A stretch of DNA of 64,000 bases. It comes from Streptomyces tendae. Lineage in GTDB: Bacteria; Actinomycetota; Actinomycetes; Streptomycetales; Streptomycetaceae. The stretch is taken from assembly GCF_014650435.1 (NCBI RefSeq), contig NZ_BMUY01000023.1, positions 1 to 64,000 of the forward strand, written 5' to 3'. The position numbers and the translations under genes were made by a program. The notes below the pieces were generated by a model. It worked only from the letters and a program-made list of their open reading frames with translations. It searched no databases and was not told the DNA's origin. Of the stretch, positions 58,392 to 64,000 are shown piece after piece; within the stretch, counting starts at the first letter, position 1, and each line of letters begins with the position of its first letter.

Positions 58392-61370
58392 TCAGACGGA
58401 CGTCGCCCCCGCCGAGTCGACCTCCCGCGCGTACAGGCGGGCCAGCTGGACCCTGGAGCGCACGCCCAGCTTCTCGAAGACGTGCCGCAGATGCGTGTTC
58501 ACGGTGTGCGGGGACAGGAACAGCCGCTGCGCCGCCTCCCGGTTGGTCGCGCCGTGGGCGATCAGACGCGCCACGCCCAGTTCCGACCTGCTCAGCCCGC
58601 GCCACTGGAAGTCCGGGGCCGCGTCGGCGGCGGCGGCCGCCCTCGCGTTCGGTGTCCGCACCCCGAACGCACGCAGCCTCTCCCGCGTCCGGCGTGCGTC
58701 GCGTCCGGCCCCGCAGGCATCGTAGCCACGCAGCGCCTCCTCGAAGCGGGACCGCGCGGTGCCGATGTCCTCCCCGGCGCAGTCCCCGGCGTCCTCCAGG
58801 GCGCGCGCCCGCAGCAGGGGACGGGCGCCGCCGTGGAGTTCCGCGGCCTCGGCGAGCAGCTCCGCGTCCCGTGCGAACAGGCCGCGTGCGTGGACGGCGG
58901 CGGCCGAGAAGAGCGGCAGGCCGGGATTGAGCCGGGCCCGCTCCTCGGCGAACTCCACCGCCGCGGCGGCCACATCGCTTCTCCCAGAGCCGCACGCGGC
59001 GGCGACCAGTAGCACCACGTCCCCCGCGTCGGCACACGTGACGTGGAGGAATCCGCGGCGCAGGTGGGCGGCGGCCGCCATGAGCTGCCGAGACGTCAGG
59101 GCTGCCCGGTCCCGGTGCCCGGCGGCCAGCAGCGCGATCCACGCACCCGCCCGGTACGACTGGGGGTCGTCTCCGGCCAGGCAGGTCTCCGCCAGGACGA
59201 CGCACGCGTCCAGTCCGGCGTCGTCGCCGGTGTGCAGGGCGATCCGTGCCCGGGTGCACGCCAGCGCCGCCCCGCTCGCCGCCGAGGCGCCCGGCGGGTG
59301 CGGTCCAGGACCAGCCGCCGCCGCCTCCCGCGCCGCCTCCTCCAGCCGTCCGGCGTCCAGCAGCAGTCGGGCCTGCACGGTGTGCCACAGCGGCAGGTAC
59401 GCGCGTCGGCCCCGCCGCTGCGCGTCCTCCAGAGCGGCCTCCACCAGCTCCGCCGCGGCCGGGCCGGCACCGGTCAGACCCAGCAGCGCGGCCCGCCAGG
59501 CCGTCGAGAGCACCACCTCGGGCAGGGCGGGCCCGTGGGCCGGGTCCAGCTCGGCCGCTTGCGCGGGCACCGGTTCGCATTGGGCGAGCGCCTCGGTCCA
59601 GTGCTGCCGGTGGCAGGCGCTCATCGACCTCAGGGTGCGCCGTGTCAGGTCGGTCAGCGGGCGCGTGCCCCGGGCGCGCATCAGGGAGCCGGCCAGGGTG
59701 CCGTCCGCGTCCTCTGCCTCGCCCGCAAGCAGCCGGTGCAGCAGCGTGGTGGACAACAACTGGTCCTTCACCGGCTGCGGGACGTCGTGGTGGTGCAGCG
59801 CCCGGCGCAGGTGTGCCTCGGCCTGGAGCACCGGGAACGGCCCGCCTGTCCGGGTCAGTTCCAGGCACACCCGGGCGTGGGTGTCCGCGTCCGGCGGCCC
59901 CTGGAGCACCTCGCGGGCCAGAGCACGGGCCTCGCCGGGCTCGCCGGTCTCCCACAGCAAGGGCACCAGACGGGCCGCCAGCCGCAGCCGCCGGGGCGGG
60001 TCAGTCTGGGCGAGGTCCAGCGCGCGACGCAGATGCGCCGCGGCGGTGACCGGCTCCAGCGGCGCCAGTTCCCGGGCCGCCGTCTCCAGGACGCGCAGGG
60101 CGTGCGCGTCCCCGGGCTCGGCGAGCTCGGCGATCTCGGCCGCGAGCGTCACCGGGGCAGCCCCGTCCGCCAGCCGCAGGTCCACCGAGCGCCGGCGCAC
60201 GGAACGGCGTACGGGTGAGGGCAGCGCGGCGGCGACGGCGTCGCGCACCGAAGGGTGCACGAAGGCGAGGCGGTCCCGGTCGGCCCGCAGCAGGCCCGCC
60301 GCCAGCACCTCCCGCAACGGTCGCAGCACCGCGGACTCGAGGCTGCCGAGCAGCCGGCACAGGTGGCGGACCCCGAGGGCGCAGTCGTCCAGCGCCGAGG
60401 CGGTCAGCACCAGGTCCCTCGCGTCCGGCGTGAGCCGGTCGAGACGGTGGGCGACCAGGGCCGCAGCCACCGGATCCGGTCCGGCATCCGCCGTGTCCGA
60501 GCCGTGCCCCGCCGGCCGGGCACGGACACCGGCGAGCGGCCCGGACCGCGGGGCGAGCAGGCCGCACAGGTACCGGACCGCGCCCGGCAGACCGCCGAGC
60601 AGCGGCAGATACGGCGCCGCCTCCCCGGCCCGCGGCCCCAGCAGATCCGCGACCAGCAGACGTACGGCGTCCGGGTCCCAGGCAGCGAGTTCCAGGCGGG
60701 TGGTCCGCCCGGCCGGCAGGTCGCGGCGCAGCGCCTCCACGGCAGGCGCGTCGAGGGGGGACCGCGCGGCGAACACCCACAGCAGGGGCAGGCCGGCGAG
60801 GCGCGCGGCCAGGGTGCGCACCGCTGCCAGAGCCGGTTCCGCGCAGTGCTGCACGTCGTCCAGGACCACGACGAGCGGCCCGTCCCGGGCGAGTTCGCGC
60901 AGCCGCTCCTCGACCCGCCGTGTCAGGAGGTACGAGGAGCCGAGGCCGAGCCCGGCGCCGGGCACCTCCGGTGCCGGACCGAGCGCGTCGAGCAGGGGCG
61001 CGGGCGGCGACAGCCCGACCTCGGCGAACCCGCTGCAGGTCAGCGCGGGCATCCCCGCCAGGCGGGCCTCCTCGACCACGGACGCCAGCAGCCGGGACTT
61101 CCCCGCGTCGGCGGGCCCCTCGATCCACAGCACACCGCCCTCGTGCTCGCACACGAGCCGCCGCACCTCCTGGAGAAGGCGCTCCGGCTGCGCCGCACGG
61201 GACGTGGCGGGGACAGGAGCGGCGCCGCCGTTCGTCGTCGGCAGGAGGTCGGTGTCCCGGGCCAAGACAGTCTCCAGTGGATCGGTGTGCCGCACGGCCG
61301 GAGCGACGACTGGCCTCGTCCGCACCCCTCTGCGAGGGCAGCGCACACGTGTGTCCCTCGATCGTGACAC
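58392..61370 (-). CDS. LAL-type LuxR family ATP-binding transcriptional regulator
   Basis: Encodes up to 992 aa. A STAND-type ATPase with P-loop GPADAGKSRLL (near residue 83) and LVVVLDDVQHCAE, then very long Ala/Leu/Arg-rich helical repeats and a C-terminal LuxR HTH (about 925-985, LSRSELGVARLIAHGATNREAAQRLFLSPHTVNTHLRHVFEKLG). Similar layout to the LAL at 17691 but only distantly related. The GTG at 61370 or an internal GTG near 61346 or 61325 may be the real start. Long open frames on the opposite strand are an artefact of its GC bias. Confidence 0.88.
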   Translation of the reverse strand: MSRSRDTRVRCPRRGVRTRPVVAPAVRHTDPLETVLARDTDLLPTTNGGAAPVPATSRAAQPERLLQEVRRLVCEHEGGVLWIEGPADAGKSRLLASVVEEARLAGMPALTCSGFAEVGLSPPAPLLDALGPAPEVPGAGLGLGSSYLLTRRVEERLRELARDGPLVVVLDDVQHCAEPALAAVRTLAARLAGLPLLWVFAARSPLDAPAVEALRRDLPAGRTTRLELAAWDPDAVRLLVADLLGPRAGEAAPYLPLLGGLPGAVRYLCGLLAPRSGPLAGVRARPAGHGSDTADAGPDPVAAALVAHRLDRLTPDARDLVLTASALDDCALGVRHLCRLLGSLESAVLRPLREVLAAGLLRADRDRLAFVHPSVRDAVAAALPSPVRRSVRRRSVDLRLADGAAPVTLAAEIAELAEPGDAHALRVLETAARELAPLEPVTAAAHLRRALDLAQTDPPRRLRLAARLVPLLWETGEPGEARALAREVLQGPPDADTHARVCLELTRTGGPFPVLQAEAHLRRALHHHDVPQPVKDQLLSTTLLHRLLAGEAEDADGTLAGSLMRARGTRPLTDLTRRTLRSMSACHRQHWTEALAQCEPVPAQAAELDPAHGPALPEVVLSTAWRAALLGLTGAGPAAAELVEAALEDAQRRGRRAYLPLWHTVQARLLLDAGRLEEAAREAAAAGPGPHPPGASAASGAALACTRARIALHTGDDAGLDACVVLAETCLAGDDPQSYRAGAWIALLAAGHRDRAALTSRQLMAAAAHLRRGFLHVTCADAGDVVLLVAAACGSGRSDVAAAAVEFAEERARLNPGLPLFSAAAVHARGLFARDAELLAEAAELHGGARPLLRARALEDAGDCAGEDIGTARSRFEEALRGYDACGAGRDARRTRERLRAFGVRTPNARAAAAADAAPDFQWRGLSRSELGVARLIAHGATNREAAQRLFLSPHTVNTHLRHVFEKLGVRSRVQLARLYAREVDSAGATSV
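61344..61353. promoter_or_regulatory. CACACGTGTG palindrome near LAL start
   Basis: A 10-bp perfect palindrome inside or just upstream of the LAL start, depending on which GTG is used. Variant of the CACATGTG family with a CG centre. Confidence 0.3.
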
Positions 61371-61426
61371 ATAAAGGACCAGAACGGCACACTTCGGTAG
61401 TCGGCGCCCCGCTCTGCCGAATCACT

Positions 61427-61434
61427 CACATGTG
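61427..61434. promoter_or_regulatory. CACATGTG palindrome (LAL / SPW intergenic)
   Basis: Octamer within ATCACTCACATGTGTGAT, 57 bp upstream of the LAL GTG at 61370 and 76 bp upstream of the SPW start. Divergent promoter region. Confidence 0.45.
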
Positions 61435-61509
61435 TGATGTGCGCCCGGGGCGCCGACGCGATCATGACGATACGCGGTCCGCGGCGGACGGCGAGTGAGG
61501 AGTCCCCAG

Positions 61510-61953
61510 GTGCCAGGCTTCCCCCACGGACGGGACGACCCGACCTGCCCTCCCGGCGTCCTCGGCACGCGACGACGCCGAATCCGGGTCCTGAGCGGCC
61601 TGGACGTGGCGCTGGTCAACGGGCCGGTGTTCCTGGTCGGCCTGTTCTACGCGGTGTCCCCGTACGTGCTGGGCTTCGCCGGCACGCATCACGACCTCGC
61701 GGTGCACAACCTGGTCGTGGGCTGCGCCATCTGCCTCCTGGCCGTCGGCTTCACGGTGGCCCCGGAACGCATGACCGGACTCAGCGCCGCCCTGGGCGTG
61801 ACCGGCCTGTGGATGGCCGTCGCACCCTGGTGCGTTGCCCGCGCCGCCCCGGGCCGTGCCGCCGTCGTCGGCGGAGTGGTCCTCGGCGTCCTCGCCCTGG
61901 CCCTCGGCCTGCTCTCCTCCACCCTGGTCCACCGGGCCAACCGCCTCCCATGA
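61510..61953 (+). CDS. SPW-repeat membrane protein
   Basis: Encodes 147 aa. After ~35 polar residues come two repeats of an SPW-type pair of helices: FLVGLFYAVSPYVLGFAGTHH and LSAALGVTGLWMAVAPWCVARAA. Four helices in all. The family is common in actinobacteria but its function is unknown. GTG at 61510 has AGGAG 7 nt upstream; an earlier GTG (61495) lacks one. It is 79 bp upstream of the FtsH paralog on the same strand. Confidence 0.75.
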   Translation: MPGFPHGRDDPTCPPGVLGTRRRRIRVLSGLDVALVNGPVFLVGLFYAVSPYVLGFAGTHHDLAVHNLVVGCAICLLAVGFTVAPERMTGLSAALGVTGLWMAVAPWCVARAAPGRAAVVGGVVLGVLALALGLLSSTLVHRANRLP

Positions 61954-62032
61954 CCGGCCACCGCCCCACCACCCGGTGCCGCACCCTCCTCGCCCGCACG
62001 CCCCCGCACACACGCACCCCAGGAGAAGCCCG

Positions 62033-63973
62033 ATGGCCGCACCCGTACCACCCCGACAAGACCCACGGACGCCGTGGCGCTCCGAAGGAGTACCCGGCGG
62101 CCCACCGGCACCGGAGGGCCGCCGACGCAGGCGAGGCGGCTGCCTGCTCCAGGTCGTGATCTTCCTCGTCATCTACCTGGGGACCGGCCTCCTCTACGAC
62201 AACATGCGCGGCGACGGCATCACCTCCGTCGACTACACCGCGTTCACCGCGCAGTTGGACGCGGGCAACGTCAAGACCGTCTACTCGCGGGGCTCCGAGA
62301 TTCAGGGCACGCTGAAGAAGGCCCGCGAGATGCCCGGCGGCGAGAAGGGCACCACGTACGTCAAGTTCAAGACGTACAAGCCGGCCTTCGCCGACTCCGG
62401 CCGGCTGTGGAGCGAGATCACCGACCAGAAGGTCGCGGTCTCCGCCTCGCCGGTCTCCGACGGACCTGGCCTCGGCCGGTCCCTGCTGGTGTCGCTGCTG
62501 CCCACCGCGCTGCTGATCGGCGCCTGGGTGTTCGTGGCCCGCAGGGCGGGCGCGGGTGGCGGCCTCGGCGGCGCGGGAGGGGTGCTGCGCCGCAAGCCGC
62601 CCAAGCCGGTGGAGGCGGAGCGGGGACGCACCAGCTTCGCCGACGTGGCCGGCATCGACGAGGTCAAGGGCGAGCTGAGCGAGGTCGTCGACTTCCTCAA
62701 ACGCCCCGACGCCTACCGCCGACTGGGCGCGAAAATGCCCCGGGGCGTGCTGCTCGCCGGCCCGCCCGGCACTGGCAAGACCCTGCTTGCGCGGGCGGTC
62801 GCGGGAGAGGCCGGGGTGCCCTTCTTCTCCGCCTCCGCGTCCGAGTTCATCGAGATGATCGTGGGCGTGGGCGCCTCTCGGGTACGGGAACTGTTCGCCG
62901 AGGCCCGCAAGGTCGCGCCGGCCATCGTCTTCATCGACGAGATCGACACCATCGGCCGCTCACGCACGGGCTCGGCCGTCGGGGGCCACGACGAGCGCGA
63001 GCAGACCCTCAACCAGATCCTCACCGAGATGGACGGCTTCACCGCCTCCGACGGTGTCGTCGTGGTCGCCGCGACCAACCGCGCCGAGATCCTGGACGCC
63101 GCCCTGACCCGGCCCGGCCGCTTCGACCGGGTGGTCACCGTCTCCCCGCCCGACCGCGGCGGCCGGGAGGCCATCCTGCGCATCCACACCCGCGAGATCC
63201 CACTCGCCCCCGACGTCGACCTCGCCCAGGTGGCCCGTACGACGCCGGGCATGACCGGCGCCGAACTCGCCAACCTCACCAACGAGGCGGCCCTGTTCGC
63301 CGTCCGGCGCGCCCAGGACCGCGTCACCGGGCGCGACCTGTCCGACGCCCTGGAGAAGGTCCAGCTCGGTGCGCAGCGCCCCCTGGTGATGCCCGAGGAG
63401 GAGCGACGGCGCACCGCCTACCATGAGAGCGGCCACGCCCTGCTGGGCATGCTCCAGCCCGGCGCCGACCCCGTCCGCAAGATCACCATCGTGCCGCGCG
63501 GCCGGGCCCTCGGCGTGACCCTGTCGACGCCGGACGCCGACAAGTACGCATACACCGAGGAGTACCTGCGCGGCCGGATCATCGGCGCGCTGGGCGGCAT
63601 GGCGGCCGAACAGGTCGTCTTCGGGGTCGTCACCACCGGCGCCGAGAGCGACCTCGAACAGGTCACCGGACTCGCCCGCGGCATGGTGACGCGGTGGGGG
63701 ATGAGCGACCGGGTGGGACACCTGTCCGTCCTGCCGTCCGACGCGCAGCAGCCGTACGGCCTGTCCGCCGCCCCGCACACCCTGGACCTCGTCGATGCCG
63801 AGATACGCCGGATCGTCGAGGACTGCTACGCCGAGGCCTGCCGCACCCTGGAGGAGCACCGGCATCGCCTGGACGACCTCGCCGCGGGCTTGCTGGAGCA
63901 CGAGACGCTGGACGAGGCGGACGCCTACCGCATCGCCGGGGTCACCTCCCCCGTCAAGGAGCAGAGCGGGTGA
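62033..63973 (+). CDS. ftsH: FtsH-family ATP-dependent zinc metalloprotease paralog
   Basis: Encodes 646 aa. Membrane helix 1 (residues about 38-55), an extracytoplasmic FtsH_ext domain, helix 2 (about 152-170), then the AAA+ domain with Walker A GPPGTGKT (243-250), Walker B IVFIDEID (298-305) and the SRH ATNRAEILDAALTRPGRFDR, and the M41 protease with HESGH (464-468) and third ligand Asp540 (TGAESDLEQV). All active-site residues are intact. It is probably an accessory copy beside the housekeeping ftsH near folE. AGGAGAAG precedes the ATG. It degrades membrane proteins in the cytoplasmic membrane, substrates unknown. Co-transcription with the SPW gene is likely. Confidence 0.92.
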   Translation: MAAPVPPRQDPRTPWRSEGVPGGPPAPEGRRRRRGGCLLQVVIFLVIYLGTGLLYDNMRGDGITSVDYTAFTAQLDAGNVKTVYSRGSEIQGTLKKAREMPGGEKGTTYVKFKTYKPAFADSGRLWSEITDQKVAVSASPVSDGPGLGRSLLVSLLPTALLIGAWVFVARRAGAGGGLGGAGGVLRRKPPKPVEAERGRTSFADVAGIDEVKGELSEVVDFLKRPDAYRRLGAKMPRGVLLAGPPGTGKTLLARAVAGEAGVPFFSASASEFIEMIVGVGASRVRELFAEARKVAPAIVFIDEIDTIGRSRTGSAVGGHDEREQTLNQILTEMDGFTASDGVVVVAATNRAEILDAALTRPGRFDRVVTVSPPDRGGREAILRIHTREIPLAPDVDLAQVARTTPGMTGAELANLTNEAALFAVRRAQDRVTGRDLSDALEKVQLGAQRPLVMPEEERRRTAYHESGHALLGMLQPGADPVRKITIVPRGRALGVTLSTPDADKYAYTEEYLRGRIIGALGGMAAEQVVFGVVTTGAESDLEQVTGLARGMVTRWGMSDRVGHLSVLPSDAQQPYGLSAAPHTLDLVDAEIRRIVEDCYAEACRTLEEHRHRLDDLAAGLLEHETLDEADAYRIAGVTSPVKEQSG

Positions 63974-64000
63974 GCGGCCGCCGGCCCGCCTGACCGCTGT

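Noticed and set aside
58759..61374. Plus-strand open frames of up to 871 codons opposite the LAL regulator
   Set aside because: They are Arg/Ser/Ala-rich shadows caused by the GC bias of the real minus-strand gene; no domain or ribosome site supports them.

Overview
The window is high-GC actinobacterial DNA and almost certainly Streptomyces. It carries two SsgA-like sporulation proteins, two very large LuxR-type ATP-binding regulators, a mycothiol-type DinB-fold enzyme, DUF4232 and DUF3152 exported proteins, an SPW-repeat protein and many GTG starts. It has no rRNA, tRNA, phage, IS element, CRISPR array or PKS/NRPS genes. The gene set (redox enzymes, transporters, secreted hydrolases, many regulators, two decayed genes) looks like accessory chromosome. 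No species is claimed.

Layout. 0-4.2 kb: a CGNR zinc-finger regulator and two tandem ABC-F ATPases with a leader carrying a 9-codon ORF. 4.7-6.1 kb: a YedY-like molybdoenzyme plus a formate-dehydrogenase-gamma-like cytochrome b. 6.4-10.5 kb: secreted tannase-family esterase, DUF308 membrane protein, PoxB-type ThDP enzyme. 10.6-17.2 kb: TrmB/LuxR regulator divergent from a 1002-aa secreted subtilase, then a Tat-exported epoxide hydrolase and a maleylpyruvate-isomerase-like protein. 17.7-24.6 kb: LAL regulator, TetR, GNAT, aldehyde dehydrogenase divergent from an XRE regulator. 24.8-32.9 kb: unknown protein, GNAT, MFS exporter, second ThDP enzyme with a 17-aa leader ORF, then an MFS/LLM-oxidoreductase pair divergent from its probable TetR repressor. 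33-43 kb: small stress-like proteins, S53 peptidase, SRPBCC, two SsgA-like proteins, a multiply frameshifted gene, a DUF4232 lipoprotein, a PGPGW protein, a Bax1-I/YccA protein and two response regulators. 43-46 kb: PrmC-like methyltransferase, an L32 paralog, a DUF3152 protein with a metzincin motif. 46-54.4 kb: four short-chain dehydrogenases, an aldo/keto reductase, a FUSC exporter and a TetR. 54.4-64 kb: membrane-anchored ricin-type lectin, small exported protein, SAM methyltransferase, a wrecked PlsC gene, a second LAL regulator, SPW protein and an FtsH paralog.

How it fits together. Most units are regulator plus target pairs for redox or toxic-compound handling. The most interesting signal is between genes. 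Three recurrent non-coding motifs link otherwise unrelated units: (1) a 7-9-7 hyphenated palindrome, CRTCACC-N9-GGTGACK, with five copies, two of them flanking the start of the CGNR regulator; (2) a CACATGTG palindrome, found in seven intergenic positions with several ACATATGTGT-type variants, mostly in divergent promoter regions; (3) GTCA-NN-TGAC followed by a G/T-rich ATG-like extension, 110-160 bp upstream of several plus-strand genes. These look like operators or promoters of local regulons whose regulators are not established here.
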